Shown piece by piece: positions 6,907 through 13,863 of a stretch of DNA of 15,298 nucleotides. Numbering within the stretch: position 1 is the first letter of the stretch; the number at the start of each line of letters is the position of its first letter. The notes beneath the pieces were generated by a model. That model ran no database searches. It was not told the DNA's origin and saw nothing but the letters and a program-made list of their open reading frames with translations. The translations under genes and the position numbers were made by a program. Origin of the DNA: Deltaproteobacteria bacterium (GTDB lineage Bacteria; Desulfobacterota; DSM-4660; Desulfatiglandales; HGW-15). The stretch lies in contig JAFDHB010000085.1 of NCBI GenBank assembly GCA_019308985.1, forward strand, positions 1 through 15,298. The letters run 5' to 3'.

Positions 6907-8055
6907 TTAATCCTTGCCACCCGTAACCTCCCTAAACTCCTCCTCCCTGAATGTAGACAGTGGGGGTTCCTCCTCTATGCTTCGCCCCGCTTCATAATCA
7001 AAAGCTTTCTGAGTATGGTGTGCCACGGTCCTGAAAATTTCCATGACAGGTATGTTATTGGGGCAGGCATTGGAGCATTGTCCGCACCCGACACAGGCCG
7101 TACTGATGTGGGCCAGTCGCGTAATATGATAAAAGAGCGTGTCTGTGGGCAATTTCAGTATCCCTTTCCTCCGGGCCCACCTCAGGTACTGGACGGGTTC
7201 ATGTTCAAAGACGTCCGTTACAAAGACGCATTCCTTGCAGTAACAAACAGGGCATGCCACACGGCAGTTATAGCAATTGACACAGCCTGCAAGGTAGGCC
7301 GTGAGTTTTGTCAGGTCGGAGGTGGTTTCACTAGTCTCGGAAAACATTTGGTCTCGATAGGCGACTCGCTTGGACAAGAGCGCCTCTATGGCCTTAGTGC
7401 GATTACCTGGCTCCTGTGTCTCGGTGACACATGCAACTTCGGACAACAAGGACTCTCCCCTTGGGGTATTTGCTTTCACCAATATGTGCTCTTGAATATC
7501 TACCCCTATAATTCCCAGGAGGACGTCGGCGTTTTCGGGGACCGGGTGTTCACAGGCCTTGCATGCGGGGGAGATATCAAAGTCTTCGTAGGCGGTTTCT
7601 CCGCTTGAAAGGGCCTTTTCGTAAAAACGAAGGGTGGCCTCCTTTCCCTGGTTACCGGAAAAGCGAGGATAGTCTATGTTGCTATAGGCCCCGAGGCAGT
7701 CGATACCAATGATTACTACCTCTTCCACGCTTGCCTGTTTCAACTTTACCAGTTCGATGAGGGCCCTGAGTTCGCATGGGCGTAACACAACGGCTATCTT
7801 TGTGCCTGAAGGCCTGCGGGTGAGTTTTGAGACCACCGTTGCCGCATTTATTGGAAAGGAAGGGGCGAGGGGATCGGCTTCAGTAAGTTTTTCGGGGTCG
7901 GTTATGAGGGTCGGCATGACCACATCTTTCATGGGAAGGTGCTCCGCAACCATAACACCACCGACATCCGTGTTTTCCAGTACCTCCTTTAAGAAGATTT
8001 GGATGGCGCCCACGGGGTCTCTGTCCTTCACGTCGATTCTAGCTGTCCTGGCCAT
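6907..8055 (-). CDS. FrhB/FdhB-like iron-sulfur protein (coenzyme F420 dehydrogenase beta-subunit family)
   Basis: The 382-residue protein has the family hallmark PCELRA (93-98) followed by IIGIDCLG (C120), a CKAC pair (C165, C168), a cysteine-dense stretch with C258-C261-C264-C268 and C271/C273/C276, and a second ferredoxin motif C321-C324-C327-C331. In methanogens FrhB and FdhB carry FAD and Fe-S clusters and exchange electrons with F420; in bacteria the electron partner of such proteins is often unknown. Next to MvhD and HdrA it would be an electron-input (or output) subunit of the Hdr complex. The frame opens at 8106 inside mvhD, but the ATG at 8055 has a strong ribosome-binding site (GGAGG, 6 nt) and lies 13 nt after the mvhD stop, so it was chosen. 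Its last codons are duplicated at 6711-6730. Confidence 0.82.
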   Translation of the reverse strand: MARTARIDVKDRDPVGAIQIFLKEVLENTDVGGVMVAEHLPMKDVVMPTLITDPEKLTEADPLAPSFPINAATVVSKLTRRPSGTKIAVVLRPCELRALIELVKLKQASVEEVVIIGIDCLGAYSNIDYPRFSGNQGKEATLRFYEKALSSGETAYEDFDISPACKACEHPVPENADVLLGIIGVDIQEHILVKANTPRGESLLSEVACVTETQEPGNRTKAIEALLSKRVAYRDQMFSETSETTSDLTKLTAYLAGCVNCYNCRVACPVCYCKECVFVTDVFEHEPVQYLRWARRKGILKLPTDTLFYHITRLAHISTACVGCGQCSNACPNNIPVMEIFRTVAHHTQKAFDYEAGRSIEEEPPLSTFREEEFREVTGGKD

Positions 8056-8068
8056 ATTTCTCCTCCGG

Positions 8069-8491
8069 CTACAGTACCATTTGTCCTCTGGCCTCGCTGG
8101 GACCAATGGACTTGATCTCTTCCACCAGTTCTTTTACGGTCCTGGCGAAGTCCACGCCTTCACTGGCACCAATCCAGGTCAATTTCAGCCTTCGCCCATG
8201 GAAACCGAACCTGGGCAATATTTCCTTCAATAACTTGACTCTCCTGCGGGCCTTGAGATTGCCGTTGATATAGTGGCAGTCCCCTGGATGGCAGCCGCTG
8301 ATGAGGACTGCGTCAGCCCCTTCCAGGAAGGCCTTTATGACGTACTTCGGGTCGACCATGCCGGTGCACATCACGCGGATCAAACGAATATTGGGCGGAT
8401 AAACCAGCCTTGACGTGCCTGCCAAGTCGGCGGCGGTAAAGGTGCACCAGTTACACACAAAGGCGATTATCGTTGGTTCAAATTCTGCCAT
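8069..8491 (-). CDS. mvhD: MvhD-like electron-transfer iron-sulfur subunit
   Basis: This 140-residue protein has the MvhD (FlpD) signature: CNWC (C13, C16), C42, and GCHPGDC (C67, C72). In methanogens MvhD carries a [2Fe-2S] cluster and bridges a hydrogenase or formate dehydrogenase to HdrA. Here its neighbours are a GltD-containing HdrA upstream and an FrhB-like protein downstream, so it probably links the latter to the HdrA flavin. The start has a strong ribosome-binding site (GGAGGAAAAT before ATG). All cluster ligands are cysteine codons; there is no in-frame TGA to suggest selenocysteine. Confidence 0.93.
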   Translation of the reverse strand: MAEFEPTIIAFVCNWCTFTAADLAGTSRLVYPPNIRLIRVMCTGMVDPKYVIKAFLEGADAVLISGCHPGDCHYINGNLKARRRVKLLKEILPRFGFHGRRLKLTWIGASEGVDFARTVKELVEEIKSIGPSEARGQMVL

Positions 8492-8545
8492 ATTTTCCTC
8501 CGCTCGTGCTCATTCAAAAAGCATATTGATCACCTAACAACCTTC

Positions 8546-11500
8546 CTATTCATTAACGATTAAAGCCAAGGAGTCCATGATGCCGTCCAGTTCCGCAAAT
8601 ACTTGTTTCTCGCTGAAATGCCTCACCTGGGCCGCCCCGCTCGGGCAAAAGCCTGAGCAGCTCCCGCATCCCTTGCAGAGGGCCTCGTTCACGACAGAGA
8701 CATACCGCCGTTCATCGAACTCTATGGCCGAATAGGGGCAGAGATCTATGCAAGTCTGGCAGCCGACGCAGATATCAGGATCAATCCAGGAAATCGTAGG
8801 AGAGATCTCCACCTCTCCCCGTGCTGTCAACTCCAGTGATTTGGCTGCGGCTCCCGAGGCCTGGGAAACAGTATCCGGGATATCCTTAGGGCCCTGGCAC
8901 GCACCGGCGATAAAGACACCGTCCGTCGCGGTGCTCAGGGGTGCCAGCTTGGGGTGTTCTTCCAGGAAGAAGTTATCCGCCCCCTGGTTCACGCCAAAGA
9001 TCCTCCCCACATCAGGGGCGTCTTTCCTGGACTCCATGGCCGCGCAAAGGATCACCATGTCCACGGGCAGCCGGTAGCGTTGGGCCAAAAGGGTATCTTC
9101 ACCTATGACCACCAGCTTTCCGCGTTCTTCTGGGCTCATGGGAAGATCGGTGATTTCCGCCGGCTTGCCCCTGATGAAGGTGATACCCTCCTCCTGGCAC
9201 CTCCGGTAGAATTCCTCGTATCCCTTGCCGAAACAACGCATATCGATGTAGAAGTTATAGATCTTGGTGTGATGCCCGACCTTGTCCCGAATTAGATGTG
9301 CATACTTGAGGGCATACATGCAGCAGACCCTGGAACAGTACTCGTGGTAATTCTGATCGCGGCTGCCCACGCAGTGGATGATGGCCACACTTTCCGGGGC
9401 TCTTGTAAATTCCCAGTTTTCGTCCCTGACAAGGATCTGCCCCGCCGTGGGTCCAGTCGCATTGTTGATACGCTCAAACTCCAAACTGGTATATACGTTA
9501 GGGTACTTCCCGTATCCGAATTGCTTCATGGGAGAGGGGTCCCAGAGGTCATACCCCGTGGCCAGAATAATGCTGCCGACCTCGATTTCTTTTTCCTTGG
9601 GCTCCATTGCGTGATCTATGGCATTTGCCTCGCAGACCTGGGTGCATGCCATGCACTCGCTGCATATTCCACAATTGAGGCAGCGCTCTGACTCACGCCT
9701 CGCTTCATCTTCAGAAAGGCCCAAGTTCACCTCGTCAAAGGATAGTCCCCGGCCCCTTCCCGTAATGGTGGCCGGTCGGGGCCGAGGTTGCTTGCTGATG
9801 TCCCTGGGGATTTCATCCCAGTCACGCCCCGGGGGCTCTGCCGCAGCCAGCTCTTTTGTGAAACTCTCAAGGTCTTCGCCTCTCAAGAAAAGGTCCATTG
9901 CTTCCACTGCCTTGCGTCCCGATGCTATGGCTTCTATCACCGTTGCAGGTCCGGTGACGGCATCGCCTGATGCAAAGACATGGGGCTTCGAAGTTTGCAT
10001 GGTGTGAGGGTTTACAACCAGGGTGCCTCTCCTACTTATCTCAAGACCGGAGATGTTTGTGACCCAAGAGGTATCGACCTGTTGACCGATAGCCGGGATG
10101 ACGCTATCGCACTCGATCAAATGTTCCGATCCCTGAACAGGTACAGGTCTCCTCCGGCCTGTTGCATCCGGCTTTCCCAACTCTGTCTTGATGCACTCGA
10201 TTCCTCTCACTACCCCGTTGTGCCCCTTAATTTCTACCGGGGCAGTAAGATAATGGATCTTTACGCCCTCCTCCAGTGCTCCCTCAATTTCCTCTGGGTA
10301 GGCCGGCATCTCTTCGCGGCTTCGACGATAGACAATATGTACTTCCTTTGATCCCAGGCGCAATGCAGTGCGAGCCGCATCGATGGCCACATTCCCTCCA
10401 CCGATTACCACCACTCGGTCGCCAGGCTTTCCCCTTTTTCCCAGGTTTGTATCTCTGAGGAAGCTGACTGCGTCCACAACTCCCCGGAAGTCTTCTTCAC
10501 CCGGAATTCTAAGTCTCATGCCGAGATGGGCCCCTATCCCTATGAAAACAGCCTTGAAACCATGGCCTTCCAGGTCTTCCAGGGTGAAGTCCATGCCCAG
10601 CTTTTCCCCGGTTCGAACATCAATACCAAGCTTGAGGATGTGATCTATCTCTCTATCCAGGACCTCGGGCGGGAGCCTATAATCCGGGATACCCACCCTG
10701 AGCATTCCGCCCAGTACGGGGAGGGCCTCAAAGATCGTTATCTTGTATCCCTTTTGACGCAAATAATAGGCAACAGTGAGTCCTGCGGGGCCGGAGCCGA
10801 TGACGGCGACTTTTTCAGAGCGCCCCTGGATTTGAGGTAAGGGCAATTCGTCAAGGTCTGCACGGTCGGCGGCAAATCGCTTCAATTCTCTGATAGACAA
10901 GGCCTCGTCGATCTCCAATCTCCTGCACTCCCTCTCGCAGGGATGAGGACAGACGCGACCAAGGACTCCGGGCAAGGGGATGCGTTCCAGGATCAGGTTT
11001 ACCGCATCCTGGTATCGCCCCTGCTTTATGAGCTGTATATAACCTTGGACATTGATACCGGCAGGACAAGCGATGACGCAGGGGGCGCGATCTTTCTTTT
11101 CAATGGTAAAGGTTATTGGTACGGCTTGAGGGAAGTCCCTGTATATTGCCCTTCTCTCTCCAAGCCCCTGGTCCCATTCACTCGATTTTATGACGGGGCA
11201 TACTTTCTCACATTCACCGCAACCGGTGCACACTCCTTCTTTGACAAAGCGGGGTTTGCGCAGGATCTTGACCTTGTAATTTCCAATAAAACCTGATACC
11301 TCCTCCACCTCGCTGTAAGTGAGCAATTCAATATTGGGGTGCTGGCCCACAGAGACCATCTTGGGCGTCCCTATGCATGCGGCACAATCAAGGGTGGGAA
11401 AGGTCTTGTCGAACTGGAGCATGTGTCCCCCGATCGTGGGATCCCTTTCCACCAGGTAGACCTTGTATCCGGCATCGGCTATATCCAGCGCGGCCTGCAT

Positions 11501-11959
11501 TCCGGCTATCCCTCCACCAAGCACCAGGGAGTCCGGGTTGACGGGCACCCTTCGGTCAAAGAGGCGGTGATGGTAATTCACCCGGTTGACGGCGGCTGCC
11601 ACGAGGGTCTTTGCCTTCATGGTGGCCTCGTCCGGGTCTTCCGTGACCCAAGAGACCTGCTCCCGCACTGAGGCCATCTGGAAGAGGTACGGATTCAGTC
11701 CCGCTCGCTCGCAGGCGGCCTGGAAGGTCTTCTCGTGTAACCTGGGGCTGCAAGAGGCCACGACCACCCGGTTGAGCCCGAGTTCCTGTATGTCCTTCTG
11801 GATCATCTCCTGGCCTGGGTCCGAACACATGAACTTGTAGTCCCTTGAGACAACAACGTTGTCCAGGCCTTTTGCAAACTCGACCACCTCTTCAACACGG
11901 ACCTTGCCGGCGATGTTGACCCCACAGTGACATATGTAAAAGCCAATTCGTTTTTCCAT
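8546..11959 (-). CDS. hdrA: HdrA-like flavoprotein with an inserted NADPH-oxidoreductase (GltD/NfnB-like) module
   Basis: The 1137-residue protein starts as a complete HdrA: N-terminal cysteine domain (C10, C12, C45, C70), FAD motif GGGIAG (148-153), DCAAC (C192, C195) and a ferredoxin motif CTGCGECEKVCP (244-255). From about 286 to 755 it carries a second enzyme, resembling the glutamate synthase small subunit or NfnB: an Fe-S N-domain (C294, C298, C337, C341, C345), FAD motif GSGPAG (388-393), nucleotide-binding GGGNVA (520-525) and the closing GDAVTGP segment. HdrA then resumes with a cysteine cluster (C760-C776), IEVGSIILATGY, CVGSRD and YCSRVCC, and ends with two ferredoxin clusters (C1064-C1074; C1095-C1105). 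NAD(P)H is the expected partner of the inserted part, giving two flavins in one chain, as in bifurcating enzymes. The ATG has only a weak ribosome-binding site. MvhD follows after 54 nt. Confidence 0.9.
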   Translation of the reverse strand: MEKRIGFYICHCGVNIAGKVRVEEVVEFAKGLDNVVVSRDYKFMCSDPGQEMIQKDIQELGLNRVVVASCSPRLHEKTFQAACERAGLNPYLFQMASVREQVSWVTEDPDEATMKAKTLVAAAVNRVNYHHRLFDRRVPVNPDSLVLGGGIAGMQAALDIADAGYKVYLVERDPTIGGHMLQFDKTFPTLDCAACIGTPKMVSVGQHPNIELLTYSEVEEVSGFIGNYKVKILRKPRFVKEGVCTGCGECEKVCPVIKSSEWDQGLGERRAIYRDFPQAVPITFTIEKKDRAPCVIACPAGINVQGYIQLIKQGRYQDAVNLILERIPLPGVLGRVCPHPCERECRRLEIDEALSIRELKRFAADRADLDELPLPQIQGRSEKVAVIGSGPAGLTVAYYLRQKGYKITIFEALPVLGGMLRVGIPDYRLPPEVLDREIDHILKLGIDVRTGEKLGMDFTLEDLEGHGFKAVFIGIGAHLGMRLRIPGEEDFRGVVDAVSFLRDTNLGKRGKPGDRVVVIGGGNVAIDAARTALRLGSKEVHIVYRRSREEMPAYPEEIEGALEEGVKIHYLTAPVEIKGHNGVVRGIECIKTELGKPDATGRRRPVPVQGSEHLIECDSVIPAIGQQVDTSWVTNISGLEISRRGTLVVNPHTMQTSKPHVFASGDAVTGPATVIEAIASGRKAVEAMDLFLRGEDLESFTKELAAAEPPGRDWDEIPRDISKQPRPRPATITGRGRGLSFDEVNLGLSEDEARRESERCLNCGICSECMACTQVCEANAIDHAMEPKEKEIEVGSIILATGYDLWDPSPMKQFGYGKYPNVYTSLEFERINNATGPTAGQILVRDENWEFTRAPESVAIIHCVGSRDQNYHEYCSRVCCMYALKYAHLIRDKVGHHTKIYNFYIDMRCFGKGYEEFYRRCQEEGITFIRGKPAEITDLPMSPEERGKLVVIGEDTLLAQRYRLPVDMVILCAAMESRKDAPDVGRIFGVNQGADNFFLEEHPKLAPLSTATDGVFIAGACQGPKDIPDTVSQASGAAAKSLELTARGEVEISPTISWIDPDICVGCQTCIDLCPYSAIEFDERRYVSVVNEALCKGCGSCSGFCPSGAAQVRHFSEKQVFAELDGIMDSLALIVNE
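9695..11104 (-). other. GltD/NfnB-like module inserted in HdrA
   Basis: Residues about 286-755 of the upstream HdrA have the order of a stand-alone NADPH:acceptor flavoprotein: Fer4-type N-domain, FAD Rossmann fold, NAD(P) Rossmann fold, FAD closing segment. The insertion lies between the HdrA stretch AIYRDFPQAVPITFTI and the second cluster motif CLNCGICSECMAC. In the tandem HdrA of this window the matching stretch (AVYLPVPHNIPNAYVV) runs straight into CTLCGEC, which defines the boundary. Confidence 0.85.
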
Positions 11960-12029
11960 TACTTGCCCATTCTAATGCCTACAACGTAAGACAGACAACT
12001 TCGACAATTCTACAAGCTGCCATGCCTTG

Positions 12030-12440
12030 CTACTGACTCCCGGTCCCCAAGAGATCTTCCACGCACTTGAGGAGCTCTTCAGACTCGGGCGGTTTCTCAA
12101 TGTAACCCTCCGGCTCCGGCACGACCTGACCCTTGTAAGTGTCAAGCATGCTCTGCGAGTGATAGAAGGTCTTCTTGGAAATGGCAGAGAGTATGATCAC
12201 AGGGACGCTTTTTAGGGCTTCGTCCGTCTTGACCTCCCTGTACATCTGTATGCCACCCTGCCTCGGCATCATTACATCCAGGATGATGAGATCAGGGTTG
12301 ATCTCCCTGGCAAGCTTGATCCCCTCTTCCCCTTGGTCCGCCACGTAAGGCTTGTAGCCGCTGGTCTCCAAGAGGGTCGAGAGGAAAATCCTCATGTCAA
12401 GCTCGTCATCTACTACAAGGATCTTTTTCTTCTTGGCCAT
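12030..12440 (-). CDS. Stand-alone response regulator (receiver domain only)
   Basis: The 136-residue protein is a single CheY-like receiver with all functional residues: D11/D12 (ILVVDDE), phospho-acceptor D55 (LIILDVMMP), S85 in place of Thr, and K116 (YIEKPP). There is no output domain. Between strands 4 and 5 it has a longer loop than usual (about 90-112, SKKTFYHSQSMLDTYKGQ), which may be a partner-binding surface. It is the first gene after the sigma-54 promoter and long leader, 70 nt ahead of the GltD-containing HdrA. With a second receiver embedded in the tandem HdrA, it may act in a phosphorelay or bind the Hdr complex; this is inference. No histidine kinase is visible in the window. 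Confidence 0.92.
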   Translation of the reverse strand: MAKKKKILVVDDELDMRIFLSTLLETSGYKPYVADQGEEGIKLAREINPDLIILDVMMPRQGGIQMYREVKTDEALKSVPVIILSAISKKTFYHSQSMLDTYKGQVVPEPEGYIEKPPESEELLKCVEDLLGTGSQ

Positions 12441-12463
12441 TTCTCCATCCCTTTGTCTTGGTA

Positions 12464-12526
12464 TTGAAAGCCCCTCTCCACGTTGTACCTCCTCTTCAAG
12501 GCCATGGTCCGGGAGGGGGCTTTCAA
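12464..12526 (-). promoter_or_regulatory. Inverted repeat just upstream of the response-regulator start
   Basis: TTGAAAGCCCC (12464-12474) and GGGGCTTTCAA (12516-12526) are perfect complements over 11 bases, with further partial pairing inside. In the transcript they form a stem ending about 23 nt before the start codon, leaving the ribosome-binding site (GGAGAA) just outside. This may influence translation or be a protein-binding dyad. Confidence 0.5.
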
Positions 12527-12539
12527 GTGTTCACTCCCC

Positions 12540-12664
12540 ACAAGCAGTTGCCCAAAGCCTGACCGACGATGATCAGTGCCCCTGGGGGACCATTACGGCA
12601 TATACCATGATGCTATGCCTCCCCCACCCTAAAGGGAATGGAAGGGTTTTGGGCAACTGCTTGT
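12540..12664 (-). promoter_or_regulatory. 125-bp nested inverted-repeat element in the operon leader
   Basis: The outer arms 12540-12559 (starting ACAAGCAGTTGCCC) and 12645-12664 match in reverse complement at 19 of 20 positions. Inside, TGGGGGA (12583-12589) plus GGCATA (12597-12602) pair with TATGCC (12614-12619) plus TCCCCCA (12620-12626) around an 11-base loop with a 7-base bulge. The element lies wholly between the sigma-54 promoter and the response-regulator gene, so it would be transcribed as a long folded leader. It could be a cis-acting RNA, or a small mobile element with 20-bp terminal inverted repeats. No clear target duplication is seen. Confidence 0.6.
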
Positions 12665-12696
12665 TCACGTAAAACCACGGAACGGTTTGATTTGGT

Positions 12697-12712
12697 AGCA
12701 CATAACGTGCCA
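12697..12712 (-). promoter_or_regulatory. Sigma-54 (-24/-12) promoter
   Basis: The minus strand reads TGGCACGTTATGTGCT. This matches the sigma-54 consensus TGGCACG-N4-TTGCW at all seven positions of the -24 box and four of five of the -12 box, with the required GG-N10-GC spacing. Transcription would start near 12686, about 245 nt upstream of the response-regulator ATG. An IHF-like sequence (TATCAAAAAATCA, one mismatch) lies just upstream at 12724-12736, as is common at sigma-54 promoters. The activator encoded at 99-1481 is the likely partner. Confidence 0.72.
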
Positions 12713-12854
12713 AAATGAAATTGTATCAAAAAATCAGGTGGATACATCAACAGGAAGAATGCGGGAGGGAGGTAGGCAAAGGAGAATGATGCAGCAATGA
12801 AACATAAGGCATGCTGCGACAGGGGGTGAAATCGGGTTAAGTTAGTAATTTCAG

Positions 12855-12921
12855 CGTATTACGATGCTATACGGAATCGAAACATCAATGCAACATAGGG
12901 GCAACGTCCGTGCAACACTCA
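12855..12921 (-). promoter_or_regulatory. Candidate upstream activator-binding region
   Basis: GCAAC occurs three times at exactly 11-bp intervals (12890, 12901, 12912), in the same orientation and on one face of the helix. Nearby is a dyad CGTAT-N8-ATACG (12855-12873). The region lies about 160-215 bp upstream of the sigma-54 promoter, a usual distance for enhancer sites. This is a position-based guess; the binding motif of the activator is unknown. Confidence 0.35.
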
Positions 12922-12979
12922 TAATGTCCCCTTCCTGCCAAGCATCTTGCTCAAAGCTGATGTGAGACACGGGCAATTC

Positions 12980-13360
12980 CTAATCCGTCAATTGGAGTCT
13001 AAGGACATCTTTCATGAGTTTAAAATGGATATCAAGCGAATAGATCTTACAGTGATTTTGTTTCGCGTTTTGGGCAATTATCAGATCAGGGATGCCGATT
13101 CCATTTAAACCCTTTTTCAAACATTTGAGTTGGAACTCAATAATTTGTTCCCAGTCTATGGTTAGTGGTAATTTGTTGATATTATATAATAATTTCACAA
13201 CTTTTCGCTGGTTACGCATCCTCAAGAATGGAACCAATTCTGCAAGGATAAGGTCATTGATGACAATGAGGTTTTCATCGATCAAGGAATCAAGTTTTTC
13301 AGAATAATTTCCGGTCCTGAAATAGTCTATCCAAACGGATGTATCGACTAATACCGACAT
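12980..13360 (-). CDS. vapC: PIN-domain toxin of a VapBC toxin-antitoxin pair
   Basis: The 126-residue protein is a typical VapC ribonuclease. It has the four conserved acidic residues of the PIN active site: D6 (VLVDTSVWIDYF), E41 (LAELVPF), D92 (GIPDLIIAQ) and D110 (SLDIHF), which bind Mg2+ or Mn2+ and cut RNA. The length is normal and the frame is intact, so the toxin is probably active. Its start overlaps the end of the antitoxin gene by 13 bases, giving tight translational coupling. The gene is more AT-rich than the Hdr block, which fits acquisition by transfer. Confidence 0.92.
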   Translation of the reverse strand: MSVLVDTSVWIDYFRTGNYSEKLDSLIDENLIVINDLILAELVPFLRMRNQRKVVKLLYNINKLPLTIDWEQIIEFQLKCLKKGLNGIGIPDLIIAQNAKQNHCKIYSLDIHFKLMKDVLRLQLTD

Positions 13361-13551
13361 TGGCGCCCTCTAACGGCGTTCATATCGATATCCAAATCTA
13401 TCTTGCCTCTGTATTCTTTCAACCCGGAGATCTTTGATTTCCTTATTAATTCCTCCAAGGCGGTAATAATAACTTTGGTTTTTGTCCTAATTTTAGTAGC
13501 TTTCATAGCTTCATCAATTAATTCTTCAGGCAAATCAAGTGTTGTTCTCAC
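13348..13551 (-). CDS. vapB: VapB-type antitoxin
   Basis: The 67-residue protein begins (M)RTTLDLPEELIDEAMKAT and continues TKTKVIITALEELIRKSK, the usual pattern of short VapB antitoxins that have a ribbon-helix-helix DNA-binding N-terminus and a C-terminal toxin-binding tail (here LKEYRGKIDLDIDM). A GTG start at 13551 was chosen because AAGGAGG lies 6 nt upstream and the protein then starts exactly where the family does; the upstream ATGs would add sequence without family resemblance. It lies directly before vapC and overlaps it. It should neutralise VapC and repress the pair's promoter. Confidence 0.88.
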   Translation of the reverse strand: MRTTLDLPEELIDEAMKATKIRTKTKVIITALEELIRKSKISGLKEYRGKIDLDIDMNAVRGRQCRY

Positions 13552-13582
13552 AGTAGGCCTCCTTACCCGCAGTTTATGCATG

Positions 13583-13611
13583 AAACTAGCATTCAATGCA
13601 TATGATGTCAA
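13583..13611 (-). promoter_or_regulatory. vapBC promoter with operator-like palindrome
   Basis: On the minus strand a perfect -35 box TTGACA (13611-13606) is followed after 17 bp by TAGTTT (13588-13583), preceded by an extended -10 TG. The spacer contains the palindrome GCATT-G-AATGC (13589-13599), well placed for repression by the VapB/VapC complex. The promoter lies about 30 nt ahead of the antitoxin start codon. Confidence 0.5.
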
Positions 13612-13778
13612 CATCCTATCGAATGCCGTGGGTCTGAGGATCATAACCTGCTGGTATGTGGGCATCAGTGCATCGAGACAAACTGATATACTGGGTGTCA
13701 CCCATTAAAGGGCGCGTCAAGTGAAAAAACACCTGTCCCTGATTCTCCTTCTTAGCTTGACCCCACCCTCCGCACCAG

Positions 13779-13807
13779 CCTGCCTGTGCGTGTCGCACGC
13801 AGACAGG
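13779..13807. repeat. REP-like hairpin
   Basis: CCTGCCTGTGCGTG and CACGCAGACAGG form an imperfect inverted repeat around TCG. The remainder of the gap from 13552 to about 13863 holds the vapBC promoter and no gene that I can recognise. There is no T-run, so this is not a typical terminator. Confidence 0.5.
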
Positions 13808-13863
13808 TCACCCATCGGGCTCAAGGTTATCTTTAAGGAATAGTTGGGTTGCCTAGACGCTTA

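Noticed and set aside
6567..6920. 117-residue open frame on the minus strand in the gap upstream of the tandem HdrA
   Set aside because: It is made of the dispersed repeats and contains the same peptide twice because of the 44-bp direct repeat; no family resemblance and no ribosome-binding site argument.
8056..8106. Longer N-terminus for the FrhB-like protein
   Set aside because: It would overlap mvhD by 38 bases; the ATG at 8055 has a strong ribosome-binding site at the right distance.
1659..11959. Selenocysteine in the Hdr/MvhD proteins
   Set aside because: Selenocysteine occurs in some relatives, but here every expected ligand position is a Cys codon and no frame is broken by TGA.
12889..12921. 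Short CRISPR-like array
   Set aside because: The repeated unit is only five to six bases at 11-bp spacing; there are no CRISPR-length repeats or spacers anywhere in the window.
13552..13701. Longer N-terminus for the antitoxin using upstream ATGs
   Set aside because: The extra residues do not look like the family and cover the promoter; the GTG at 13551 is preceded by AAGGAGG.
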